In this document: positions 17,344 to 25,147 of the stretch, piece after piece | Numbering within the stretch: the stretch's first letter is position 1 | Layout of the letters: the number at the start of each line of letters is the position of its first letter | NCBI RefSeq assembly: GCF_003387355.1 | Contig: NZ_QUNH01000004.1 | Coordinates: forward strand, 62,001-126,000 | Source: Winogradskyella sediminis | Lineage (GTDB): Bacteria; Bacteroidota; Bacteroidia; Flavobacteriales; Flavobacteriaceae | Length of the DNA stretch: 64,000 nucleotides | Reading direction: 5' to 3' | Position numbers and translations under genes: made by a program | Notes under the pieces: model-generated | What the model was told of the DNA's origin: nothing | Seen by the model: only the letters and a program-made list of their open reading frames with translations | The model's database searches: none

Positions 17344-17646
17344 TTATTCATTTTCAATTTTCTCTATCATCTCTCTGAATAAATTAAGTAAAAAGGTTAG
17401 TTTGCTAGCATCACCAGCGGCTCTAAATCTTCTATTCTGAATTTTTACTCCATACCAATCTTGTTTCCCATTTTCATTGAGAATCCATTTAATTTCTAAA
17501 TTCGCAATAGACGTATTGGAAATATCAATTTCTACATCCCAGCCCAAAGGATCATCTAAAGTGGTAATTTGAATGGCATCGCCTTTTTCCCATTCACCAT
17601 CGGCATTGTCTTGAAGCCAATTCTGTATCCATTCTAAAATTTCCAT
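17344..17646 (-). CDS. Immunity protein 53 (Imm53)-like protein
   Basis: 100 residues, cytoplasmic. The pattern LEWIQNWLQDNADGEWEKGD, then TLDDPLGWDVEIDI, and the C-terminal LLNLFREMIEKIE matches my recollection of the Imm53 family: tryptophan-rich immunity proteins found next to polymorphic toxins. No toxin gene is adjacent. It stands alone between the TetR cluster and a repeat-filled gap, so it may be an orphan immunity gene. The family call is from memory of the consensus and needs a profile search. Confidence 0.65.
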   Translation of the reverse strand: MEILEWIQNWLQDNADGEWEKGDAIQITTLDDPLGWDVEIDISNTSIANLEIKWILNENGKQDWYGVKIQNRRFRAAGDASKLTFLLNLFREMIEKIENE

Positions 17647-17683
17647 TGTTTTATAAGGTATTGAAGTTGATTATTTGTTATTA

Positions 17684-17694
17684 CGTCAGTTCGA
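17684..17694. repeat. Remnant end of the palindromic repeat family
   Basis: CGTCAGTTCGA, the outer tip of the 124-bp palindromic element, occurs alone 9 bases before the full copy at 17704. It may be a leftover of an earlier copy. Confidence 0.5.
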
Positions 17695-17703
17695 TAATAC
17701 GTG

Positions 17704-17827
17704 CGTCAGTTCGAGTGATTTTTCCTTTTCTAAAAATTGTATCGAGAACCTATAGTAAACCTAATGGTTCTCGATACATTTATTTATTCGTCGTTGCACT
17801 TTGAATAACTAAACACTCGAACTGACG
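17704..17827. repeat. Palindromic repeat element, copy 1 (124 bp)
   Basis: Outer arms CGTCAGTTCGAGTG (17704-17717) and CACTCGAACTGACG (17814-17827) are perfect inverted repeats. Inside lie two more hairpins: TGTATCGAGAACC/GGTTCTCGATACA (17738-17750 with 17766-17778) and TTATTC/GAATAA (17784-17789 with 17803-17808). The element can therefore fold as a three-way junction on either strand. Copies 1 and 2 and the palindrome at 18011-18090 fill the 486-base gap 17647-18132, which has no gene. Confidence 0.9.
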
Positions 17828-17870
17828 ATTGTGGAGTGTTTAGCCATTTGTATTTTTTATTTACAACTTC

Positions 17871-17994
17871 CGTCAGTTCGAGTGATTTTTCCTTTTTGAA
17901 AAATTGTATCGAGAACCTATAGTAAACCCAATGGTTCTCGATACATTTATTTATTCGTCGTTCTACTTTGAATAACTAAACACTCGAACTGACG
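17871..17994. repeat. Palindromic repeat element, copy 2 (124 bp)
   Basis: Same length and structure as copy 1 and nearly identical in sequence, in the same orientation, 43 bases further on. The outer arms are perfect 14-mers. Only a few bases in the loops differ from copy 1, suggesting recent duplication or gene conversion. Confidence 0.9.
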
Positions 17995-18010
17995 CGCTAA
18001 GAACAGAATA

Positions 18011-18090
18011 TCCTGCAAGGTTTCTTTTTAACCTTGTAGGTATAGTGTGTTAGCTTTACAGACCTACAAGGTATTCAAAACCTTGCAGGA
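18011..18090. repeat. Nested palindrome of a second family
   Basis: TCCTGCAAGGTTT (18011-18023) pairs with AAACCTTGCAGGA (18078-18090), and ACCTTGTAGGT (18031-18041) with ACCTACAAGGT (18062-18072). This gives a two-tier hairpin distinct in sequence from the 124-bp elements. Only one copy is in this window. It may also stop transcription downstream of the PLP enzyme gene. Confidence 0.75.
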
Positions 18091-18132
18091 CAAGGCTGTT
18101 TTAGTAAATAATAATTAATGATTAGGAATCTG

Positions 18133-19977
18133 TTAAATCTCAGAAACAAATTTCAAAAACACTGCTTTATGCTTTTCCAAATCCATATCTGGTGATAAAG
18201 ACACACGTGCAATATAATCTTTGTCACCTTCTTTTGTGGTGCCTTGCGTTGAGGTCGCCGGAATCGTCCAATAACAGCCTTTTAACTGGCCGTAACTCAC
18301 GCAGTATTTGCTTTCGTTAGGAATTTCGGTAATCATTAAATGGATTAATCTATGATTCAAAGCACGTTTATACGTTTCTTTTTCTTCAGGTGTATTTCCT
18401 TTTGTAGGAAGATCTAATGAAAATACCGAAGGTGTAAAGCCTTGTGCTGCCAATTCTTCGGACACAAAATTGATTTTCGCTTCTGGTAAAGTATCGTGAA
18501 TAAAATTCACAAACTCACGCGTGTTTTTATAAGCCTCTGCAATACGCTGATTCATAGATGGTAATTGCTTGGCCAAAATCTCATATTGAAGCGCAGTCGC
18601 TTCGTTATCGCAAAGCGTCAAATGCAATGCTATTTTGCTCATTAAAGCATCTACTTTTGCATTTCCTACAATATAACCAGCCGTGCATTTTCCACCACTA
18701 GGGAATTTAGAACCACTAGCATAAGAAATGGTACGCATGGTAGATAATATTTCACCTTCTCCTAAAAAGTGCACATTAGGACAAAAGGTTTGATCTAATA
18801 TAAACACAGGATCAATCGCGATGTCTCCAGAAGCGGTTCTACGTTCTTCGCTCAACGCTTCTTTTAATTTTTGTAAATCCGGAACTTCAACACGTGGATT
18901 GGTTGGGATTTCTGCAATGATATAAGGAATCGCGTCCTCGTGTGCAATTTTGTCTAAAACGGTGTGGATACTTTGCACCATATCATTATCACCATCTACT
19001 GGTAAATCTACCACTTCCACATTATCTAAACAGGCAGCCACACGTCTGGCTTGGTCATTGGTGCCTCCATAACAATTTGGTGGTACCACAAATTTAATCG
19101 CTTTACCTTTATGGTGTTCTAAAGCATAGTCCACTAAGCCCATCATAATAGCATACTGCACCGACAATCCGCTAGAACCGACTAACGGCTGAGACGTTGT
19201 GCCGTTAATTTCCTTAATGGAGTTTAAAACACTTGCTTTATTGGCTTCAAAATGATGGTCTAAATTAGTAATTGCAGTATGTGCTGTTAAGGCTTTTAAA
19301 GCGACTAAACAATTTGATGGAGTCATCGCAATCGTTTCACGACGTCTCACATGCTGAATATCTGAAATATAATGATCGTTGTGACTGCCATTCACGATGA
19401 GTACACTTCCAAGGTGTGCGTGAAGATTGATATAAAAATCAATATTCACATTGTCCTCAAGATGTGAAATGTCCTCTTGCTGCGAGATAAAAACAGTACT
19501 GCCGTTAAACTCTAAAATAGCATCTGCACTATCTACCTTTATGACATCGAAATGATAACCATAAACCTGCTTGATGATTTCAGCATCGAAAAATTCTGGA
19601 AGTTCGCCTGTATATACAATTTGGGTCTTTTTGTTTTCTAATAAATTTGTTCTTAAAATAGCCAACACAGGTACCGTTTGTGACGAAAAACTAATCACGT
19701 TGTCTGCTTTAATGTCGTTTAAATTCGCAATTCCCCATTCTAGAATACAAGATAACGGATGCCCTAAACGAATATAATCGTAAGCGGTTGGTAATTCGCT
19801 TAATGCTGAAGGATCTGAATTATTGTTTTTATATAGGTTTTCAAACGCATCTAAAAACTGTGTTTTAGCTAACTTTTCGTTGTAAATATCTAAACGATGC
19901 GTGGTTAGGTTTAACCAGTCTGTTGGCATATCCTTTAGAACGTCTTTTATGTAATTTAGGGTTTTATTGTCTTGCAT
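18133..19977 (-). CDS. PLP-dependent enzyme of the Cys/Met metabolism type
   Basis: 614 residues from the ATG at 19977; a TTG at 19986 is in frame but close to the -7 box. The C-terminal two-thirds has the fold-type I PLP pattern of cystathionine gamma-synthase/beta-lyase enzymes: GSSGLSVQYAIMMGLVDYAL, PPNCYGGTNDQARR, IAEIPTNPRVEVPDL, FILDQTFCPN. The Schiff-base lysine lies in SYASGSKFPSGGK (about K424). An N-terminal extension of about 200 residues makes it longer than the 380-400 residues usual for the family. Transsulfuration or a related elimination/replacement reaction is likely; the substrate is unknown. Confidence 0.8.
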   Translation of the reverse strand: MQDNKTLNYIKDVLKDMPTDWLNLTTHRLDIYNEKLAKTQFLDAFENLYKNNNSDPSALSELPTAYDYIRLGHPLSCILEWGIANLNDIKADNVISFSSQTVPVLAILRTNLLENKKTQIVYTGELPEFFDAEIIKQVYGYHFDVIKVDSADAILEFNGSTVFISQQEDISHLEDNVNIDFYINLHAHLGSVLIVNGSHNDHYISDIQHVRRRETIAMTPSNCLVALKALTAHTAITNLDHHFEANKASVLNSIKEINGTTSQPLVGSSGLSVQYAIMMGLVDYALEHHKGKAIKFVVPPNCYGGTNDQARRVAACLDNVEVVDLPVDGDNDMVQSIHTVLDKIAHEDAIPYIIAEIPTNPRVEVPDLQKLKEALSEERRTASGDIAIDPVFILDQTFCPNVHFLGEGEILSTMRTISYASGSKFPSGGKCTAGYIVGNAKVDALMSKIALHLTLCDNEATALQYEILAKQLPSMNQRIAEAYKNTREFVNFIHDTLPEAKINFVSEELAAQGFTPSVFSLDLPTKGNTPEEKETYKRALNHRLIHLMITEIPNESKYCVSYGQLKGCYWTIPATSTQGTTKEGDKDYIARVSLSPDMDLEKHKAVFLKFVSEI

Positions 19978-19997
19978 AATTCTCAATTTTCAATATG

Positions 19998-20005
19998 CAA
20001 AAATA
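19998..20005 (-). promoter_or_regulatory. -7 box of the PLP enzyme gene
   Basis: The minus strand reads TATTTTTG, an exact TAnnTTTG match 20 bases upstream of the ATG at 19977. Confidence 0.45.
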
Positions 20006-20124
20006 TGGATTAATTGGATGGATGAAGAAGGTTTAACATGACGTTTTGATAATGGGTTTTAAAAGCTGTTTTTTCTGAGTTTCAGAGATTATAAATTCCG
20101 TTTTTAGCTAGTTAAAGTCGTTTC

Positions 20125-20574
20125 TTATTTAGTTTTTTCAGCTTTAAAAACTACATCTTTTTTAACTAATTCATTGACGTTTAATGTGGGAAGTAAAAAC
20201 TTATTAAATGGTGTGTTTTCTGTTTTGCTATGTAAAACTCCTCTAGTTGTTCCAATAGTTAACATTACTAAATGACTAATAAAACCTTTTGGTACTATTA
20301 ATTCAGTTTTTGATTCATTATAGAAACTGTTCCAAGCTTCGATGTTAATATTGAAATGACAGCCAACCGCAATGAGTAAAAAGGGTGACTTTTCTTGAAT
20401 TAAACTTGTTGAAAAAACAACTGAAATAATATTGTTATCAAAATTAATCCCAAACTTTAATCCAGCTTTTAATTCTACAATTTCACTTTCTTTATAAGAG
20501 GATTCAATAATAGCAAACTGTTCAGTTGTAATTTTTTTTAATGCAAAGCCAACTTTATTTTTTTCTTCTGCCAT
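20125..20574 (-). CDS. SecB-like chaperone of a putative toxin-antitoxin-chaperone module
   Basis: 149 residues, close to the 155 of Escherichia coli SecB, no signal peptide. The layout follows SecB: an N-terminal strand (VGFALKKITTEQFAI), central strands (VELKAGLKFGINFD, ISVVFSTSLI, FLLIAVGCHFNI), then LIVPKGFISHLVMLTIGTTR with a following LLPTLNV. This parallels the SecB C-terminal helix and the P-x-x-x-L-x-P-V-N-F segment. Its start overlaps the antitoxin stop by one base (TAATG), indicating translational coupling. In known TAC systems such a SecB-like protein folds and protects the antitoxin. The SecB call is by eye. Confidence 0.7.
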   Translation of the reverse strand: MAEEKNKVGFALKKITTEQFAIIESSYKESEIVELKAGLKFGINFDNNIISVVFSTSLIQEKSPFLLIAVGCHFNINIEAWNSFYNESKTELIVPKGFISHLVMLTIGTTRGVLHSKTENTPFNKFLLPTLNVNELVKKDVVFKAEKTK

Positions 20575-21050
20575 TATGCAACTAATTTTAGATAATAATC
20601 TGGTTCATTCTCATAAGAATATGCGCCGAACAATTCTTCATAATTTGAAAGACTTGATTCTACGTTTACTGATTCATCAGATTTATTGTATTGTTTATAT
20701 TCCTCAACTTGAACATGAACCGTTGTTTGAAATTCGGGAACCTCAATTAAATTAATATTTAAAATTTGTTGAATTTTAGTGATAGTTTCTAATTGTAAGT
20801 TTTCTGTTCCTTTCAAAACTTTGTTAACGTACTGTGGTGAACAACCTAATGCTTGTGCCAACTCTTTTTGAGTTTTTGGAAAAGTATTAGAAGTTTTATT
20901 TGTTTTAATTGCAGACATTACCTTTACAGCTATTGCAAAAGAAATATCAAGCCAAGCTTTATTCTCTTTTCTGTACTTTGCTCTTTCAGCCCAAGTATTG
21001 TCTTGTTTTGAAGATTCTAGAAGTCTGTTTTTTATGTTTTTAATACTCAT
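20574..21050 (-). CDS. XRE-family antitoxin (HigA-like) with C-terminal extension
   Basis: 158 residues. The helix-turn-helix lies at about 63-105 (TQKELAQALGCSPQYVNKVLKGTENLQLETITKIQQIL), a Cro/C1-type domain. The last about 50 residues are low in predicted structure and aromatic-rich (EELFGAYSYENEPDYYLKLVA), resembling the chaperone-addiction tails of TAC antitoxins. It lies 24 bases after the putative toxin and is translationally coupled to the SecB-like gene. It probably neutralises the toxin and represses the operon. Confidence 0.8.
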   Translation of the reverse strand: MSIKNIKNRLLESSKQDNTWAERAKYRKENKAWLDISFAIAVKVMSAIKTNKTSNTFPKTQKELAQALGCSPQYVNKVLKGTENLQLETITKIQQILNINLIEVPEFQTTVHVQVEEYKQYNKSDESVNVESSLSNYEELFGAYSYENEPDYYLKLVA

Positions 21051-21074
21051 TAGTATTTGTTTGGTTGATTTAAT

Positions 21075-21626
21075 TCATTTCAATTCAACGAAATCTAAAT
21101 TTTCGTCTTCTCCATTTTGTAGATAATTGCGAGTGAATTCTAACTTTTCTAATTCTAATAGTAAATGGGGTTTTTCATTCATTGTTGCTGTAAGTTTTAT
21201 TGCTCCACCACAAATAACAAATAAGTTAGCTTCAATTCTTATGGCATATATACGTAGCCAACTTCGTCTTTTTAACCCTTTAGCTTTGTCTTTTTCAAAG
21301 TTTTCTTCAATAATCCCTTTTGATAAGGGTTCAAATAATGTAGATAATGTTTCAAGTCTTTCAGTTTTTCCGGTTTCAGCTATATAAAGTAATTCTTCTT
21401 CAAAAAGACTAGCATCTTCTCGGGTTTTAATAATTGCTTCTTCAATAGTTATGCCCTTCCAAAATTCATTGTCTAAGTCTTCTTTGTTTTTTTCGAAAAA
21501 CTCTCTTAAGTAGACAGGATCGTTCCATAATTCAAAACATTTAGCAAATTCATTTAAGTTTTCAGTTTCATATTGAACCGAAAATAAACTTTCTTTTACT
21601 ATTACAAATGTATTAATTATTTTCAT
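21075..21626 (-). CDS. Putative toxin of the toxin-antitoxin-chaperone module
   Basis: 183 residues, cytoplasmic. I recognise a recurring Bacteroidota protein type found before XRE regulators, but no named family. The N-terminal half is acidic and helical (FAKCFELWNDPVYLREFFEKN). The C-terminal half has a conserved-looking core, SWLRIYAIRIEANLFVICGG followed by AIKLTATM, ending in LLELEKLEFTRNYL, which could be a HigB/RelE-like beta-sheet. Toxin activity is inferred only from position: first gene of a toxin-antitoxin-chaperone order. A nucleotidyl- or RNA-targeting role is untested. Confidence 0.6.
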   Translation of the reverse strand: MKIINTFVIVKESLFSVQYETENLNEFAKCFELWNDPVYLREFFEKNKEDLDNEFWKGITIEEAIIKTREDASLFEEELLYIAETGKTERLETLSTLFEPLSKGIIEENFEKDKAKGLKRRSWLRIYAIRIEANLFVICGGAIKLTATMNEKPHLLLELEKLEFTRNYLQNGEDENLDFVELK

Positions 21627-21655
21627 TAAATCAACCTGTGAGTTTATTTTTTTGA

Positions 21656-21663
21656 CAAATTTA
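21656..21663 (-). promoter_or_regulatory. Candidate -7 box of the TAC operon
   Basis: The minus strand reads TAAATTTG, an exact TAnnTTTG match, 30 bases upstream of the putative toxin start at 21626. No good -33 TTG was found. Confidence 0.4.
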
Positions 21664-21906
21664 ACACGATTTCCTTATTATAAGCTAATTGTTTATTTAA
21701 AAAGTGTAACAAGATATTAACAATTTTATATTTTTACTACTCAATTTGTAATTGAAATTCAGCTTATTACTGATGTTAATGGTTATAGATGTTATGTGTT
21801 TTTCAATTCATTTTCGGATATAAATGCTTTATGACTATTAAAATCTACAAAATCAAAAGTAGAAAATCTATCGATAATAGGATAAAATTCTAAACCAATC
21901 AAAACC

Positions 21907-22350
21907 CTATTCCCCAGAACCAAAAACCGTCTGCCAAACCAAAACAAACTTACTCCTAATCTTATTTGAATTCGATACCACAAAAGCAAAACCCATAGTG
22001 GTCACTAAAGCAATAAACGCAAGTGCGCCAAGTGCACCTCCATAGCCATCAAAGACATGGCTTTTCGTAATGTAAATCCCAGTAAATAGTGCTCCTGCTA
22101 TGGCAAGCAAGGTGTAACTTTTCAAGGTTTTAGCAGAGACCATCCCAATAAAAGAGGTGCCAACAAATACAATAGGGAGGTGTTCGGTTAAATAGCCATT
22201 GAGTACGTTAGGAAAGGCATAAAAAAACAGACCAACTATTAGCGATAGTAACGCAGAGGCTTTTACAGCGCCAAAGCGTAAGTGCTCGCTAACAAAGTGG
22301 GTGATTGTGGCGCCTAAGATTCCGGTGATGATGAGGATGAATGTATTCAT
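21907..22350 (-). CDS. Membrane protein, second of a paired set
   Basis: 147 residues, almost entirely hydrophobic with about four or five membrane segments. The central motif VGTSFIGMVSAKT and the later GYGGALGALAFIAL have counterparts in the preceding gene's product, so the two proteins share ancestry. Its start overlaps the stop of that gene by four bases (ATGA), implying coupled translation and probably a heteromeric complex. I do not recognise the family; a transporter is plausible. The C-terminus (VLVWQTVFGSGE) is polar. The 280 bases to the TAC module hold no gene I can support. Confidence 0.7.
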   Translation of the reverse strand: MNTFILIITGILGATITHFVSEHLRFGAVKASALLSLIVGLFFYAFPNVLNGYLTEHLPIVFVGTSFIGMVSAKTLKSYTLLAIAGALFTGIYITKSHVFDGYGGALGALAFIALVTTMGFAFVVSNSNKIRSKFVLVWQTVFGSGE

Positions 22351-22907
22351 ACTAATAACGCATACATTAAAGTTGCTGTGATGACACCTGCAAATGCCAT
22401 GGTGCCTAATTTTCCGCCAACACCAAGAAATAAGTTTTTAGACATCATAAAAAACAGACCTGCAAGCGTGCCTGCAGCAAGCGCAAAACCAAGGGAAGGA
22501 CTGGTTTCTGCACTAGACATACCAACAAAAGCGCCACAATAAATGCTTGCTGGTAGTTGTTGTAAGTAGTTCGATTTTTTATTTAAAGATGGTAAAAATG
22601 ACGCTACTGTCCCAACAATGCCCATAGCTAAAATGGGGCCTAAACCACCAGGAACATTTAAGAGGTAACACAATACGGCTCCGATTGGCACCCAAATGAC
22701 GACGGATATTTTTTCGTAGGCGTAATCTTCGTGGTGTAAATCTAAGTAGCGATAGCCAAAAACGATGGTAAGTATAATAACAAGTGCGGCTATAATTATG
22801 GCTGCGTTGGTTTCGTAATGCGCGTTTACAATCATGGTTAAAAAGGTAACCTGTGTAAATAAAACAGTAGCGACCATTAAAAATCGAATGGCTTTATGTT
22901 TTCTCAT
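22347..22907 (-). CDS. Membrane protein, first of a paired set
   Basis: 186 residues with about six hydrophobic segments. The motif YCGAFVGMSSAETS and the later GVGGKLGTMAFAGV echo VGTSFIGMVSAKT and GYGGALGALAFIAL in the overlapping downstream gene. Two small, mutually similar, translationally coupled membrane proteins usually form one carrier or channel. The family is unknown to me. The 246 bases upstream, shared with the divergent MFS gene, hold no clear promoter for this strand. Confidence 0.7.
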   Translation of the reverse strand: MRKHKAIRFLMVATVLFTQVTFLTMIVNAHYETNAAIIIAALVIILTIVFGYRYLDLHHEDYAYEKISVVIWVPIGAVLCYLLNVPGGLGPILAMGIVGTVASFLPSLNKKSNYLQQLPASIYCGAFVGMSSAETSPSLGFALAAGTLAGLFFMMSKNLFLGVGGKLGTMAFAGVITATLMYALLV

Positions 22908-23134
22908 TAAGAAATTTTAGAGGTTTTACCTTTGGCTGGGTGTAATCACTCAGTCTTAGATTTTACAAAGGTCTAAGAAAATTTTTAAGCGACAAATTGT
23001 AGCGTGGAAATTTAGAACAGCTTATCCATTTATATCCAGATGATCATCATCTAAACCTTAGTCTCAAATTAAAACTGAACCGATTTCCATTTTTGCACAG
23101 TTTTTTAGAAAACGCGTTATAACATTTTGAGAGA

Positions 23135-23142
23135 TAAGTTTG
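23135..23142 (+). promoter_or_regulatory. -7 box of the MFS transporter gene
   Basis: TAAGTTTG matches TAnnTTTG exactly, 11 bases before the ATG at 23154. Its position argues against the in-frame upstream start at 23127 and implies a very short leader. Confidence 0.5.
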
Positions 23143-23153
23143 AATTTTGCAGT

Positions 23154-24305
23154 ATGAAAAAGATATCAAACTTCGGGATTTTTACATTGCTATTGGTGAG
23201 CAGTTTAACCATCATGGTTGGGACCGTTATCGCTCCGTCATTATCAAGCATCGTTGCACATAACGATTTAGGTTTTTCACCCAGTTGGTTAATTACGCTG
23301 CCTTCCTTAGGTGTTGTGCTTTTTGCTCCTTTAATTGGCCGCTTGTTACATAAACTCGGAACACTCAAGTTACTAAGTTTAGGTCTTGTGCCTTATGCCG
23401 TTTTGGGTGTAGTTGGAGCTTTTATATCCAATGATGTACTCTTAATTTTAGACCGCATTTTATTAGGAGCCGCAACGGTTGCTATTCAGGTGTCGGTGAC
23501 GGCTTATATTGCGGAATTTTTTGTTGGTGAAGACCGTATGAAAATGATTGCCTATCAAGGTATGTCCATAGAACTTGGTGGTGTTGTCTTTTTGGCTATT
23601 GGTGGTGTTTTGGGTGAATTGCATTGGCAATTTCCATTTTACATCTATTTAGTCGGGTTATTCTGTTTGTTGTTAGTGGCAAAAACCTTACCCAAACCAG
23701 AAAAAAAGGAGACGACGGAAGCGCAGGTAACTTCTGAAAATGATAAAAGCAAAACCAAGGTAAGACTCATTTTTATAGCATCGCTATTTGCCATGATGTT
23801 GTTTTTTGTAGGATTTGTAACCTTGCCATTATACTTACCAGAAACCTTTGGTTTTAGTGAATCGCAAACCGGATATTTAATGGCGTTTATATCTTTAATT
23901 GCTATTATAACGGCGAGTCAGATGCCAAAAATGGTGAAACTTTTGGGTGATGGCAAAACCGTTGCTCTCGGGTTTCTATTTTTTATGTTGGGTTATCTAG
24001 TTCTGGCAAGTACAGCGAGTTTACCGTTCTTGGTGCTCACAGCGATATTTATAGGCATTGGTTTTGGATTTACCATTCCGTTGTTAAACCACATGATGCT
24101 TGAAGCAAGTACTCTGCTAAACCAAGGAAAAAATTTAGGCTTGTTTTCAATGGCTGTTTTTGGTGGTCAGTTTTTATCTACGTTTATTGAGTTTATTTCT
24201 AAAAACCATATAGCTGTTTATGCGATTGCGTCAGGTTTAGCCTTAGTGATTGGAGCTGTACTTTATATTCGATTTCAAAAGTTGACTAAGAATGAACTTG
24301 ACTAA
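23154..24305 (+). CDS. Major facilitator superfamily drug/metabolite exporter
   Basis: 383 residues from the ATG at 23154. About twelve membrane segments are visible. The MFS loop 2-3 signature appears as APLIGRLLHKLGTLKLLSLG, and the DHA1-like mid-segment as LDRILLGAATVAIQVSVTAYIAEFF. A polar central loop (about 185-205, PEKKETTEAQVTSENDKSKT) separates the two six-helix halves. Such proteins use the proton gradient to export drugs or metabolites from the cytoplasm. An AraC-type regulator follows 35 bases downstream in the same direction, probably its regulator. Confidence 0.88.
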   Translation: MKKISNFGIFTLLLVSSLTIMVGTVIAPSLSSIVAHNDLGFSPSWLITLPSLGVVLFAPLIGRLLHKLGTLKLLSLGLVPYAVLGVVGAFISNDVLLILDRILLGAATVAIQVSVTAYIAEFFVGEDRMKMIAYQGMSIELGGVVFLAIGGVLGELHWQFPFYIYLVGLFCLLLVAKTLPKPEKKETTEAQVTSENDKSKTKVRLIFIASLFAMMLFFVGFVTLPLYLPETFGFSESQTGYLMAFISLIAIITASQMPKMVKLLGDGKTVALGFLFFMLGYLVLASTASLPFLVLTAIFIGIGFGFTIPLLNHMMLEASTLLNQGKNLGLFSMAVFGGQFLSTFIEFISKNHIAVYAIASGLALVIGAVLYIRFQKLTKNELD

Positions 24306-24340
24306 ATTCTTCTTACTTTTGAGGGAGACCTTAAAAGACG

Positions 24341-25102
24341 ATGCACAAAACAGATTGGAAACATAAATTTCAAATCAGTAATAATTTTGAAACTATAGAA
24401 GGGATACTCTCTGGTAATTCCATGGGCATTTGCTTTGAACATAAGCATGATGCTAGTTTATGTATTCATTTTAAACCTTTGAATGAAACGTTTAAAGTCG
24501 ATATCCATAAGCTTGAAAACGCGACTTTGTTAAATTTTGAACGCGATCTTATTGATGAAGACGATATTGAGTATGCGTTGGATATTATGACGCTGTTTAA
24601 TAAATATCCACAATGGGTTGTAACAAACACGTCGGAAATTGAGCAATTAAAAAAAGTCATTCATTTACTTGAAGACGAGTACCAAAGTGATGCAGCATCG
24701 TACATTATGCTCAAAACGTTACTGAAGGTTTTGATGTTGCATCTTATCCGTTATCAAAACGATGGATTTTTAGAACAAGATTTAAATCAGAAGCGTGTTT
24801 TTCAGTTTTTAGAATTAATGGAAACACATTTTTTAAACGAAACCCATAGTAGCTTTTATGCAGAAACTATAGGTGTGAGTTCGAAACGTTTGAATCAAAT
24901 TTTAAAAGAAAAACTCAATTTAACAGCGAAGCAGATTATTCAACAACGCCAGATTACCGAAGCCAAAAGACGACTTGTTAGAAGCGAGATATCGCCAAAA
25001 GAATTGGCTTTTGAGCTTGGTTTTGATTCCCAAAGTAGCTTTTCACGGTTTTTTAAAAAGAATGTCGGAGTGAGTCCTTCAACATTTAAGAAATATCACT
25101 AA
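24341..25102 (+). CDS. AraC-family transcriptional regulator
   Basis: 253 residues. The C-terminal 100 residues carry the two AraC helix-turn-helix motifs: FYAETIGVSSKRLNQILKEK, then PKELAFELGFDSQSSFSRFF, ending KKNVGVSPSTFKKY. The N-terminal half is a ligand-sensing domain (GNSMGICFEHKHDASLCIHF), probably cupin-like. It follows the MFS exporter gene by 35 bases and likely senses the exported compound or a related signal. Inducer unknown. Confidence 0.9.
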   Translation: MHKTDWKHKFQISNNFETIEGILSGNSMGICFEHKHDASLCIHFKPLNETFKVDIHKLENATLLNFERDLIDEDDIEYALDIMTLFNKYPQWVVTNTSEIEQLKKVIHLLEDEYQSDAASYIMLKTLLKVLMLHLIRYQNDGFLEQDLNQKRVFQFLELMETHFLNETHSSFYAETIGVSSKRLNQILKEKLNLTAKQIIQQRQITEAKRRLVRSEISPKELAFELGFDSQSSFSRFFKKNVGVSPSTFKKYH

Positions 25103-25147
25103 TAATTGGTGTTTAGTACTGCTCGATTCGTGCTAAGGGTCTAAATA

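Noticed and set aside
21792-21989. 65-codon minus-strand reading frame
   Set aside because: It overlaps the 3' end of the membrane protein gene at 21907 in another frame and shows no recognisable protein features.
22908-23153. Possible riboswitch or small RNA in the gap before the MFS gene
   Set aside because: No known riboswitch core or strong hairpin with a T-tract was seen; only the MFS -7 box is supportable.
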